From UBA10906 sp049296695 (GTDB taxonomy: Bacteria; Pseudomonadota; Gammaproteobacteria; Methylococcales; Methylomonadaceae): a DNA stretch of 64,000 nucleotides. Under the pieces are notes generated by a model. It saw only the letters and a list, made by a program, of their open reading frames with translations. It was not told the DNA's origin and searched no databases. Of this stretch, positions 35,501 through 43,108 are shown one piece after another; positions within the stretch are counted from its first letter, which is position 1; every line of letters begins with the position of its first letter. Where the stretch lies: contig JBAQSX010000155.1 in NCBI GenBank assembly GCA_049296695.1, positions 1 through 64,000 of the forward strand, written 5' to 3'. Both the position numbers and the translations under genes were made by a program.

Positions 35501-36397
35501 AGCCGTGGGGTGATTATGGGTTTCTACTTTCATGAGCAAATGCACGTCTTCTTTAACGTAGCTGTATTCGCCCGTGGTGGGATTACGCAAAAAAGCTCGC
35601 GCGTTTGAGCCTTCAATTACAGCGGCATTATCGTGATACGCCGATAAAATCCCCGCAGGGCTTTGCGCTGTGGTATGACGAATCATGCTAAACAGCGATT
35701 GTGCTTGCTTAACATCATCAATCGTCCAATCGGCATTGAAAATTTTATGACGGCAATGCTCAGAATTGGCTTGCGCGAACATCATTAATTCAACGTCAGT
35801 GGGATTACGCTCTAAGCCTTGAAAACTCTCAGTCAAATAATCAATTTCATCACTCGATAAGGCTAAACCTAAGCTAGTGTTAGCTTCAACTAATGCGTCA
35901 CGTCCTTGCTCGATAATTTCAACGTGTTGCAAAGCTTTAGGCTGATGATGAGCAAATAAATCAGGTTTGGCTTGTTCACCGTAGAAAATTTCTTGAGTCA
36001 TGCGGTCATAAAGCCGCTCGATAATAGGCAAATGCGCTAATACTGAGCCTTCCATCGTAATCGCGTATTGAATGCCGCGTTCGACCCGTTTAACCTCAGT
36101 TAAACCGCAACGTTGCACAATATCAGTGGCTTTGCTTGACCACGGTGAAATAGTCCCCGCGCGTGGCACAACCAATAAAAATTGGCGATTAGACGGCGTT
36201 GACACATAAGTTGAGCCGTAATCGAGCAAACGACACAATAATTTGATTTGTTCGGTGTTGAGATTGCCTTCCACTTCAATAAAGTGCATATACCACGCGG
36301 CAACTTTACGAATTGAAGGGTCGATGGCTTGCAACTCAGCCAGTAATTTTTTAGCGCGAAAATCAGAAAGTGCAGAAGTTCCAGTGTGTTTTAACAT
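32513..36397 (-). CDS. purL: Phosphoribosylformylglycinamidine synthase PurL
   Basis: A 1294-residue large-type FGAM synthase, the fourth step of purine synthesis. An N-terminal substrate-tunnel domain is followed by two AIRS-like halves (with KVETHNHPTAISPHPGAATG near residue 290) and a C-terminal glutaminase domain (GVCNGCQMMSGL, with His/Glu in MMPHPERCFR). I start at the ATG at 36397 because the protein then begins LKHTGTSALSDFR like other long PurLs and matches their length. The longer frame to 36451 only adds residues encoded by a repeat. It lies downstream of dapA-bamC, separated by palindromic repeat family B. Confidence 0.95.
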   Translation of the reverse strand: MLKHTGTSALSDFRAKKLLAELQAIDPSIRKVAAWYMHFIEVEGNLNTEQIKLLCRLLDYGSTYVSTPSNRQFLLVVPRAGTISPWSSKATDIVQRCGLTEVKRVERGIQYAITMEGSVLAHLPIIERLYDRMTQEIFYGEQAKPDLFAHHQPKALQHVEIIEQGRDALVEANTSLGLALSSDEIDYLTESFQGLERNPTDVELMMFAQANSEHCRHKIFNADWTIDDVKQAQSLFSMIRHTTAQSPAGILSAYHDNAAVIEGSNARAFLRNPTTGEYSYVKEDVHLLMKVETHNHPTAISPHPGAATGSGGEIRDEAATGRGSATKAGLTGFSVSHLNVPHYVQPWEDDNGKPARIASALKIMLEAPLGGAAFNNEFGRPNLAGYFRSFEQNAASDNEFYGYHKPIMIAGGMGNIRPMLINKQPIPAGALIIILGGPAMLIGLGGGAASSQASGAGSEALDFASVQRENPEMQRRCQEVINHCNALGEESPIVSIHDIGAGGLSNAVPEIIHDCEKGGRFELRNVQNADLGMSPMQIWCNEAQERYVVAIKPESLELFSQFCEREHCLFAVIGEVRDEQHLELHDNHFDNNPIDLPMSVLFGKAPKMHRITERVKPRSQALDFSEMTIADAVKRVLSFPAVADKSFLIHIGDRSVTGLVARDQMVGPWQVPVADVAVTTAGFYTLTGEAMAMGERAPIAVLNAPASGRMSIGEAITNIAAARIDALGKIKLSANWMAAAGYKAEDAALFDTVKAVGLELCPALGIAIPVGKDSLSMKTVWREGDTEKTMSSPLSLIITAFAPVLDVSKTLTPQCQDIDDSLLILIDLGAGQNRLGGSTLAQVYKQLGSECPDLDSPALLKGFFDAMQTLNHYGQVLAYHDRSDGGLFATVAEMLFASRLGIHLDLTALLPNDAQLSEQLALLFNEELGAVIQIKASDKDAVLAELIAAGLVDCVHVIGTIAHDQRLVIRAQQEIYSANRADLQSIWSELSYRMQALRDNADCALREFESIADNKDPGLHSKLTFDVNHNVSAPYVLSARPKVAILREQGVNGHVEMAAAFDRAGFVAVDVHTNDISSGRVSLRDFIGLAACGGFSYGDVLGAGGGWAKSILFNPRARDEFAAFFQRTDTFGLGVCNGCQMMSGLKELITGADYWSRFLPNHSEQFEARVAMVEVRKSPSILFAGMEGSRMPVVVAHGEGRLALNPNRRIDIDTPVVSLCYVDNYGTPTMAFPANPNGSIFGITGLTTTDGRFTIMMPHPERCFRSLQNSWHPAGWGEYGPWMRLFRNARVWVN

Positions 36398-36415
36398 GAT
36401 TTGAAAGAATAACTG

Positions 36416-36486
36416 TGTAGGGGCGACAGATTCGCCTTGATGACTTTGCAAAGATTATAAGGGCGAATGAATTCGCCCCTACAATC
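36416..36486. repeat. Palindromic repeat family B, copy 2
   Basis: TGTAGGGGCGA and TCGCCCCTACA form the ends of a 71-bp inverted repeat that also contains the internal hairpin GGGCGAATGAATTCGCCC. It is inserted between bamC and purL and creates a false N-terminal extension of purL. Confidence 0.75.
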
Positions 36487-36506
36487 ACCTTTGCAGTTTT
36501 TAGTAA

Positions 36507-37220
36507 TTACTTGGCTAAATCTGCCTTAATGGTTTTTTGTAATAGCGTTAGCAAATGCAAACTCACCGCATCATTTAAAGGTTGCGCAGTGACACCGTCT
36601 AATACGGTCACTTCAGTCTGCCCATTATCTTCACTCAAACGCAATTCATAAGCGCGTTCATGACTTTGAAAGCCTTTGAACATAAACACTAATTCATCCC
36701 AATAACTGCCATCGGCCACTTTTGTTTCATTAGGGTCATATTGAATAGTGAATAAACCACTGGCTTGATGACGCTCTGTGATTTCAATAGATTGACGGCT
36801 CAATGCTTTAGCGACAATACGCCATGCTTTTTCAGAAGATACGCCCAACCTCAAGCGATGTGCATCTTTAACATTTTCCAATAAATCCACGGCAATCAAT
36901 TTTGCTTGAATAGGGGCTTGATTAGTGACCGCGCTTTCAACAATGGGGTCTTTAACTACTGGCTCTGCAAATTCGACTGGAGCTTTAGGTGTCAGTGGCG
37001 TGACGTTGCTAGAACTATTAATGCTCAGCGGTGTCACCGCAGGCGGTACGTTTGCAGAGCCGACGTTATAATTTTTGCCCAAGTCAGCAGGTAATACTAA
37101 TGGTGCAATTTCACCTGTGTATTGATAATCCTTTTCTTTATCAGGGAACATACTTTTAATAGTGCTACACGCTGATAAACTCAGTGATAAAGCAATTAGC
37201 ACAAGGGATTGCGTTTTCAT
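36507..37220 (-). CDS. bamC: BamC-like outer-membrane assembly lipoprotein
   Basis: A 237-residue lipoprotein of the BAM complex that assembles outer-membrane beta-barrels. The lipobox is LSLSA-Cys18. A flexible Pro/Val-rich stretch (about 30-100) leads to one helix-grip domain (about 112-235, with RLGVSSEKAWRIVAKALSR and YWDELVFMFKG). E. coli BamC is about 344 residues and has two such domains; only one is present here. It overlaps the dapA end by 4 nt, the same order as dapA-bamC (nlpB) in E. coli, which strongly supports the identity despite short length. Confidence 0.8.
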   Translation of the reverse strand: MKTQSLVLIALSLSLSACSTIKSMFPDKEKDYQYTGEIAPLVLPADLGKNYNVGSANVPPAVTPLSINSSSNVTPLTPKAPVEFAEPVVKDPIVESAVTNQAPIQAKLIAVDLLENVKDAHRLRLGVSSEKAWRIVAKALSRQSIEITERHQASGLFTIQYDPNETKVADGSYWDELVFMFKGFQSHERAYELRLSEDNGQTEVTVLDGVTAQPLNDAVSLHLLTLLQKTIKADLAK

Positions 37221-38095
37221 ACTAGCACCTCAGCTTGACGCATTGCCTCAAGCACAACGTCAAAACAGTCTTCAGTCAACCATGTGAGCGGTAAGCGAAT
37301 CCCTTGTTTCATCAAACCCATTTCTGCGACTGCCCATTTCACAGGAATGGGATTAGATTGAATAAACAAATCTTTGTGCAGTGCCATTAATTTAGTATCA
37401 ATAGCCAAAGCGGTCTGCGCATCACCTGCAATGGCGGCTTTTAACATCTCATGCACCAAGCGTGGCGCGACATTAGCAGTCACGCTAATTGAACCATCAC
37501 CACCCAATAAACAAAACTCACGGCTAGTGGCATCATCACCGCTATAAATCGCAAACTCAGGGCTGGTTAAAGCGCGAATAGCGGTCAAACGCGATAAATC
37601 CCCAGTGGCTTCTTTTACGCCAATGATATTAGGGACTTGCGCTAAACGACCTACGGTTTCGGGCAACATATCGCAAGCAGTACGACCGGGAACGTTATAT
37701 AAAATCTGTGGAATTTCAACCGCCTGAGCAATGGCTTGATGATGCAAAAACAAGCCTTGTTGGGTGGGTTTATTGTAATAAGGGGTGACAATCAAACAGG
37801 CATCTGCGCCCGCTTCTTGGGCTTTGCGGGTTAAATTAATGGCTTCAGCGGTCGAATTCGCGCCTGTGCCTGCAATAATGGGAATACGTCCTCTGGCAAA
37901 ATCGACCGTGGCTTTAATCACCGCGCAATGTTCGTTTTCATCCAAGGTGGCCGATTCGCCTGTTGTGCCTACCGCCACGAGCGCGTCCGTGCCTTGGGCA
38001 ATATGAAATTCGACTAAGCCTTGCAGACTGTCCCAATCCACCGCGCCGTTTTCCTCCATAGGAGTCACTAACGCTACGATACTACCTTGAATCAT
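37217..38095 (-). CDS. dapA: 4-hydroxy-tetrahydrodipicolinate synthase
   Basis: A 292-residue TIM-barrel enzyme that condenses pyruvate and aspartate semialdehyde, the first step of the diaminopimelate/lysine branch. The Schiff-base lysine is Lys161 in IIGVKEATGD, Tyr133 lies in ILYNVPGRTA, and the GTTGE motif is at 43-47. Length is normal. It is the first gene of the dapA-bamC(-purL) unit and overlaps bamC by 4 nt. Its start has the conserved family sequence GSIVALVTPM. Confidence 0.96.
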   Translation of the reverse strand: MIQGSIVALVTPMEENGAVDWDSLQGLVEFHIAQGTDALVAVGTTGESATLDENEHCAVIKATVDFARGRIPIIAGTGANSTAEAINLTRKAQEAGADACLIVTPYYNKPTQQGLFLHHQAIAQAVEIPQILYNVPGRTACDMLPETVGRLAQVPNIIGVKEATGDLSRLTAIRALTSPEFAIYSGDDATSREFCLLGGDGSISVTANVAPRLVHEMLKAAIAGDAQTALAIDTKLMALHKDLFIQSNPIPVKWAVAEMGLMKQGIRLPLTWLTEDCFDVVLEAMRQAEVLV

Positions 38096-38395
38096 GATGT
38101 TTTAGCTCGATAAAAATGCTTTTGTGTGATTGCGCCATTATAACAAGCAAACACCCGATAAGGTACATGAGACGCGTAACTAATAAACAACTAAAGCCAC
38201 AACTTATCTGCGCTAACCGATATTAATTGAAAAATAACTTAATTTTATGAGAACTAGCCATAAATTCGATAAACAACTAAACATTTATCGTTATACTATT
38301 TTTATATTGAATGTTCCTAAATTTAATTTAGGACTTTTAAAGCAAAGACTATTCACTTTACTATTCATAAATCAATTAACAACAAATAATAAACG
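38096..38395. other. Divergent region between dapA and the double CrcB gene
   Basis: Two inverted repeats lie in the rightward leader: CGATAAA/TTTATCG (38267-38290) and TCCTAAATT/AATTTAGGA (38315-38333). I looked for a fluoride riboswitch (GGNGAUG core with CCGCU pseudoknot) and do not see one. The repeats could be operators. Confidence 0.4.
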
Positions 38396-39103
38396 ATGAA
38401 TCAAATAATAGCAGTCGCATTAGGCGGCGCGTGTGGCGCGGTGATTCGCTTTTTAATGTCAACGGGTCTTTATCAATGGTTAGGGCGCGACTTTCCTTAC
38501 GGTACATTAGTGGTCAATATCGTCGGCTCATTTATGATAGGTTTATTATCAGAAACTTTAATACTACAACGCTTAGCCATTACCTTAGAATACCGCTCAG
38601 CCATATTAGTGGGTTTTATTGGCGCGTTTACCACTTTTTCTACCTTTTCATTAGAAACTATTTATTTGCTAGAGCAAGGGAGTATTAATAAAGCGGCATT
38701 AAATATTATTATTAGCGTAGTGGCGTGTTTATTTGCCGTATGGCTGGGATTATTATGTGGCAGGGCTTTATTTTATTATTCCAATGGCGTTATTCATTAT
38801 AATGGCGGTATGATTCCTTACGCGCTTATTATATCAAATGCCTTATGTGCTTTTATTTTAGGGATTGTTGCCACCGTTATTCTACAAAAGGTGAGCATTG
38901 CTAATGAATATCAAGCCGCTGTGGTGATTATTATGATAGGCATGTATTTAACCTTATCGGGGTTATATGTAATTTTATTTCTACTAGAACACGGACACTC
39001 TTTTAAAGAGCATTTAAATCTAATGCTCACTACCTTTTTAGCCAATGGCTTACTGTGTTTATTATTTATTTGGCTAGGTTTATTTATTAGCAAACGTTTG
39101 TAA
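38396..39103 (+). CDS. crcB: Double-domain CrcB/Fluc fluoride channel-like protein
   Basis: A 235-residue inner-membrane protein. Residues 1-125 form a complete Fluc fluoride channel domain of four helices: GGACGAVIRF in helix 1, YGTLVVNIVGSFMIG in helix 2, and the GFIGAFTTFSTFSLE Phe-box in helix 3. Residues about 140-235 repeat helices 2-4 in diverged form: YALIISNALCAFILG, then VIIMIGMYLTLSGLYV, then LTTFLANGLLCLLFIWLG. The second copy lacks helix 1 and the Phe box. Usual bacterial Fluc proteins are about 125 residues and form dual-topology dimers. Here two halves are joined, with an odd helix count that would put them antiparallel. It is monocistronic. Confidence 0.82.
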   Translation: MNQIIAVALGGACGAVIRFLMSTGLYQWLGRDFPYGTLVVNIVGSFMIGLLSETLILQRLAITLEYRSAILVGFIGAFTTFSTFSLETIYLLEQGSINKAALNIIISVVACLFAVWLGLLCGRALFYYSNGVIHYNGGMIPYALIISNALCAFILGIVATVILQKVSIANEYQAAVVIIMIGMYLTLSGLYVILFLLEHGHSFKEHLNLMLTTFLANGLLCLLFIWLGLFISKRL

Positions 39104-39126
39104 TTAATTACGCAAACCGCTTGTAT

Positions 39127-39224
39127 GTCCACGAAAAGCACCAAAGACACGAAAAATGGCTAATTAAAATCTGGTCACACTCTCTAAAATATTCTTTTTC
39201 GTGCTTTTTGTGTTTTTCGTGGAC
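39127..39224. mobile_element. MITE-like palindrome family D, copy 1
   Basis: A 98-bp element with arms GTCCACGAAAAGCACC...GACACGAAAAA and TTTTTCGTG...TTTTTCGTGGAC, imperfect inside but matching at both ends. It lies just after the crcB gene and has no coding capacity. A second copy lies before the permease gene of the nitrate-type transporter. Confidence 0.75.
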
Positions 39225-39343
39225 AAATTAGTTTTCTTTTATCTATTTTTCCATTTCAAATTACGGTAATCACCGTATTCCAAAATAAACTGCCAACGTT
39301 AAACTAATCCCATAGTAAACAATTACTTCAAGGGGTTAGGCTT

Positions 39344-40428
39344 ATGTGGGCAAGTTTTCTAGCAACACTGTGGCGCGTTGCCATGTTAATTGCTGATTAT
39401 CGCAGTATTTATCGTTGGTTATCAGGTCAGCCGCCTATTGATGTTGCCATTATTACTAATGTACGCGATGAAACTGAACGTTATTTATTTTGGGGTAATA
39501 GTATCCCTAAATTAAAACATTCCAATGGCGCGAAACTTTATTTAAATGGCGTATGCGCTCAAGTACGCGGTATTTATATAACTAGCGAAGAAATGCTTAC
39601 TAAAGAAGGACGCTATCGCGCTAAACAATATTTTATTAATGCCGTTTATTGGTCACAACGCCGTGGCGCGAAAGTCGTATTATTAGCCGCTTCCACCAAA
39701 CGTTTATTTGGTCGTCATGGTGAAGAATTAAAACAATTATTCCCCGATATAGTATTTACTATAGGTGACAATGGTACGGCAAGCTTATTATGTCAAGACG
39801 TGGATGAGGCATTGGCAAAAGCCAATTTACAACACAAACATACTAAAGTTTTAGTCATAGGGGCTTATGGTATTTTAGGCACGGCAATTACTGAACATTT
39901 ATTATTAAATCAAGTTCATGTTTTAGCTTATGGTGCAAATAAAAGTGCGCTGTATCAAATGACTGCTAATTATGGCATTAAGGCAACTACTAATATTCAT
40001 GCAATAGGTAAAGTGGATGCGGTTATTACTTGTACGCATAGCACACAAGCGCATTTAAATCGTGAAGCCATTGAATTACTCAGAAAACATAATCGTAAAT
40101 TATTAGTAATTGATGTTGCCGAACCTGCCAATCTTGATGAAATAAGCTATAAACAATGCCTACCTTATGTAATACGTCAAGATGCAGGTAATGCCTATTC
40201 ACCTTTATTACATTATGTCTTAGGCGGTATTTCATCCAATATGCTCAATTATTAAATAAAAATTGGTTTGAAGTGACCAGTTCTAATCGAGCTTTAATTA
40301 AACAAGCCTTTGATTCAGTCTCGCTGAGTAATACTTATGCTTCTTGTTTTAATGTCCCTGTACGTTCTTTTGATTTAGCGTTAACCGTGCAATGTTTTAA
40401 TCAAGCGGTTAATTTATATTATGTCTAG
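39344..40428 (+). pseudogene. Rossmann-fold oxidoreductase-like gene with C-terminal frameshift
   Basis: The first 303 codons (stop at 40253-40255) encode a protein with a central nucleotide-binding fold, VLVIGAYGILGTAITEHLL at about residue 168, preceded by a region like that of acyl-ACP reductase or shikimate-dehydrogenase relatives (GDNGTASLLCQDVDEAL). A -1 shift near 40235 continues with QLLNKNWFEVTSSNRALIKQ and ends at a TAG at 40426-40428, restoring about 360 residues. One base appears to be missing. The N-terminus has a hydrophobic stretch rather than a clear signal. I cannot name the reaction. It could be a pseudogene, a programmed shift or a base-calling error. Confidence 0.5.
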
Positions 40429-40450
40429 CTTTTTATAAGGGCGCGTTTTT

Positions 40451-40492
40451 GTAGACGTTGCGGTGCAGACGTTGCGGTGCAACGTCTCTACA
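40451..40492. repeat. Palindromic repeat family A, copy 3, with duplicated arm
   Basis: GTAGACGTTGCGGTGCA is followed by GACGTTGCGGTGCAACGTC and TCTAC, so one arm is present twice. It lies between the frameshifted Rossmann gene and a small secreted-protein gene. Confidence 0.7.
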
Positions 40493-40545
40493 ATAAAATT
40501 ATTATTCAGCATTACTGGTTTATTATTAATTATTGGAGTATTATC

Positions 40546-40902
40546 ATGTTAAATAGCACAAAACTTTTTACAGCCTTAACGCTTTTATTGATGACTAGCA
40601 TGTCTTATGCTGATTATGCCAATGTTAAAGAATCACGCACGACTAATTATTATTATTGGTCGGCTGAATATACTTTATCAGGCGATAGCTATGTGAGTTT
40701 ACAACGCGCCTGTCCATCGGATTATCCTAATGTATTATCGGGTAGTTGTGGACACCGTGATTATAATAATTCACAAAACGCGATTGTATTAAGTTATACA
40801 GGGGTTACACCGAATTCTGAAACCAGTTCATGGCAATGTAAATTAAAAAATACCAGTTCTGCCAGTAAAGCACTTAAATTCGGTGTGATTTGTGCTAAAT
40901 AA
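40546..40902 (+). CDS. Small secreted cysteine-containing protein, unknown
   Basis: A 118-residue exported protein. The signal peptide (about 1-23, ending SMSYA) follows an ATG with GGAG upstream; an in-frame ATG at 40477 adds residues encoded partly by a repeat and is unlikely. The mature part has four cysteines (ACPSDYP, SGSCGHR, SWQCKL and VICAK), which could form two disulfides, and many Tyr, Ser and Asn. No family is recognised. A larger secreted protein of unknown role follows on the same strand after a palindromic repeat. Confidence 0.6.
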   Translation: MLNSTKLFTALTLLLMTSMSYADYANVKESRTTNYYYWSAEYTLSGDSYVSLQRACPSDYPNVLSGSCGHRDYNNSQNAIVLSYTGVTPNSETSSWQCKLKNTSSASKALKFGVICAK

Positions 40903-40906
40903 GCTA

Positions 40907-40948
40907 AGCTTAGTGTGGGCTAACGAATAATTAGCCCACGCTAAACTT
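40907..40948 (+). terminator. Hairpin after the small secreted-protein gene
   Basis: AAGCTTAGTGTGGGCTAA and TTAGCCCACGCTAAACTT pair around a 7-nt loop with few mismatches, starting 5 nt after the stop codon. There is no U-tract, so it is a terminator candidate or RNA stabiliser. Confidence 0.5.
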
Positions 40949-40956
40949 AAAGTCAC

Positions 40957-41069
40957 AAGTTACGCACAAATGTAGGGGCAAAATACAATTGCCCTTTGTT
41001 TTTTACCCTTTGATAACTGTCGTTTATTATTAAGGGCAAATATGATTTGCCCCTACATTTGCGTAACTT
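40957..41069. mobile_element. MITE-like palindrome family B, copy 3 (most complete)
   Basis: A 113-bp element with terminal inverted repeats AAGTTACGCA...ATGTAGGGGCAAA and TTTGCCCCTACATTTGCGTAACTT. Each half carries its own GGGCAAA/TTTGCCC hairpin, with a less conserved centre. This is the best guide for recognising the shorter copies. It has no coding capacity. Confidence 0.8.
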
Positions 41070-41151
41070 CAGTTATTAATAAACGTATTACCAAGATTAC
41101 TGAATACCCAAGCAAATAACGATAACTTTTTAAACTTATATAGGCTTTGTT

Positions 41152-42693
41152 ATGAAACATAAAACCCGCTGGTGCATAACCGTTTTTAGTAGTTTATTGG
41201 CTTTTAATACTATTAGTCATGCACAAACATGGCAAAATCCGTGGCTCGCGCCTAATAGTGGCAATAATATTCATAATGATTCTTATATGAGTGATAATTA
41301 CACTTTAAATAGTGCCACTACTGCCACAGGTGTTGAAGTTAAACAGGTGAATTTTTTATTAGCCGCTGATGCTAATAAAAATATTATTATGAAAGGCTTG
41401 GGCGAATGCGCGTCTAATACTTTTGATGATAAAGGCAATATTTATACAATATGTGCAGGTATTGCGACTAATAATACGCCTGCTAAAAAGTTATTAGTCG
41501 CTTTTAATAATAAATTACGCCCTTTAGCAATACAAGAATTACCCGCTAATCAATCTAGCAGTTTGACTGATTTTGGTGGCGGCGCGTATTTTTATTTAGA
41601 TAATCAATATCGACCTGTGGTGGTGCAAGCCAATGGACATTTAGTGACTTATCAAGCGACTTTAGGTATGGCATTGAGTTTGGGTAGTTTTAGCGCGGTG
41701 CGTGATATTGATTTAACTGCCTATTTACCCAAAGGCGATAAATTATATTCTTCTATGCCCGATAAAGCGGGTTATATTTGGTGGGTGAGTAGTCATGGCA
41801 TTATTGGCACAATTGCTCCCGATGATAGTGTGCGTATTTATGATTTAAATGACCCCGACGGTGATGGGGTGCGTGTTCGTCAAAAATCAGTGCATTATCA
41901 AAAAATTGCTAATTCACTTGCCGTTGATGAAGGCGATAGTGACACTGATACCAGTGGCATTTATATTGTGTCCACCCATAAATTGTATCGCTTTAGCACC
42001 CAAGCAGACGGTACGCCTAGCAAACAATGGGCGCAAGCCTATGATCGCGGCACGGCAATTAAAGCAGGACAAGTCAGCCAAGGTTCAGGCTCAACCCCAA
42101 CGCTTTTTATGATGGCAAATCGCCGTTATGTGGCCATTACCGATAATGCCACGCCGATGAACGTTAATATATATCACGCTGAAACCAAGCTGGCTAAAAC
42201 TGAGCCGCGCTTATTTGCGCAAGCAATTCCTTTTAATAAAACCCAAAGTGCCGATGAAAACAGCTTAATTGCCTATCCCACTGCTACAGGGGTGGCATTA
42301 TTTGCTGAAAATAACTGGGGCTACAGTACGCTACAAACAGTGGGTGGCGCGAATACCACTGAACCGGGTTTTGCACGAATTGATGTCACCCCCGCTGGGG
42401 CGCAAGTCGCGAGTGTTAATAATACTATTTCGATTCCTTCGGTGGTTTCAAAAAGTAATTCCACTAGTGAAGTGGTATATGTTTATGAAAAACGCACCGA
42501 TGGTTATTGGTATTTAACAGGTTTATCGCCCAGCGATGTTAATCAAGTTTTATTTTCCGTGAAAATTGGTAGCCGTAGTGAAGATATACTCGATCAAAGT
42601 TATAACAATCATTATTCGGCATTAAGTATTGGGGCAGATGGTTCATTTTATGTAGGTACTCTTTTGGGTATTACTCAAATGAAATTGTATTAA
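41152..42693 (+). CDS. Large secreted protein, possible beta-propeller, unknown
   Basis: A 513-residue exported protein with a signal peptide (about 1-24, ending SHA). The mature part is beta-rich with recurring blocks such as GNIYTICAG, GYIWWVSSHG, SGIYIVSTHKLYRF and GSFYVGTLLGITQM. These look like blades of a propeller with short strands and aromatic ends. Two cysteines lie close together (GECASNTF...YTICAG). It contains no catalytic motif I know. It follows the small secreted-protein gene across a MITE-like repeat, and another copy of that repeat begins right after its stop. A surface or periplasmic role is inferred only from export. Confidence 0.6.
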   Translation: MKHKTRWCITVFSSLLAFNTISHAQTWQNPWLAPNSGNNIHNDSYMSDNYTLNSATTATGVEVKQVNFLLAADANKNIIMKGLGECASNTFDDKGNIYTICAGIATNNTPAKKLLVAFNNKLRPLAIQELPANQSSSLTDFGGGAYFYLDNQYRPVVVQANGHLVTYQATLGMALSLGSFSAVRDIDLTAYLPKGDKLYSSMPDKAGYIWWVSSHGIIGTIAPDDSVRIYDLNDPDGDGVRVRQKSVHYQKIANSLAVDEGDSDTDTSGIYIVSTHKLYRFSTQADGTPSKQWAQAYDRGTAIKAGQVSQGSGSTPTLFMMANRRYVAITDNATPMNVNIYHAETKLAKTEPRLFAQAIPFNKTQSADENSLIAYPTATGVALFAENNWGYSTLQTVGGANTTEPGFARIDVTPAGAQVASVNNTISIPSVVSKSNSTSEVVYVYEKRTDGYWYLTGLSPSDVNQVLFSVKIGSRSEDILDQSYNNHYSALSIGADGSFYVGTLLGITQMKLY

Positions 42694-42699
42694 TCACTT

Positions 42700-42829
42700 A
42701 AGTTACGCAAAGTCAGTGAAATAAAAAATAAATGGTAGGGGCGAATTATTATTTGCCCTTATACAACAATCGCCTGTTACCAAAGGGCAAATAATAATTT
42801 GCCCCTACATTTGTAACCTTTGCGTAATT
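42700..42829. mobile_element. MITE-like palindrome family B, copy 4
   Basis: AAGTTACGCAAAG at the left and CTTTGCGTAATTT at the right frame two hairpins, GGGGCGAATTATTATTTGCCC and GGGCAAATAATAATTTGCCCC. It begins 7 nt after a stop codon. Confidence 0.75.
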
Positions 42830-42881
42830 TGTATTAATAACTCAAATTATTAAATATCAGTATTAATTTAATACTATTTCT

Positions 42882-42908
42882 GTAGAGACGTTGCACCGCA
42901 ACGTCTTT
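42882..42908. repeat. Palindromic repeat family A, copy 4
   Basis: GTAGAGACGTTGCACC and GCAACGTCTTTGC form the usual family A stem, followed by a partial repeat of GCACCGCAA. Confidence 0.65.
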
Positions 42909-42964
42909 GCACCGCAAACTTTCTTAACAACATCATGCAATCATCTTGCTCAAATTAGCGGTTT

Positions 42965-42980
42965 TGTGTTGTATACGACA
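42965..42980 (+). promoter_or_regulatory. NifA-type upstream activating sequence
   Basis: TGT-N10-ACA is met exactly (TGTGTTGTATACGACA), the consensus binding site of NifA. It is centred about 100 bp upstream of the start site predicted from the sigma-54 promoter before the SIR2-like gene, the usual distance for such enhancers. Confidence 0.55.
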
Positions 42981-43046
42981 ATGACAGCCTGCTAAAATAA
43001 TTAAATAATCATTTAAAATCAAAGCATTATAGTCTTTATTTTTACA

Positions 43047-43062
43047 TGGATTGCTTTTTGCT
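43047..43062 (+). promoter_or_regulatory. Sigma-54 promoter of the SIR2-like gene
   Basis: TGGATTGCTTTTTGCT has GG and GC separated by exactly 10 nt, with a consensus TTGCT at -12. The -24 box is TGGAT instead of TGGCAC. Transcription would start near 43073, leaving a leader of about 36 nt with a GAGGAA ribosome-binding site. Confidence 0.6.
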
Positions 43063-43108
43063 CTAGCTTATTTTATTCAGTTTATAGCTTAGTTAAGAGG
43101 AACGACCC

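Noticed and set aside
36398..36451. Longer purL start
   Set aside because: The extension is encoded by palindromic repeat family B; the ATG at 36397 gives the normal PurL start and length.
38096..38395. Possible fluoride riboswitch before crcB
   Set aside because: The conserved GGNGAUG and pseudoknot bases are not seen; only two AT-rich inverted repeats are present.
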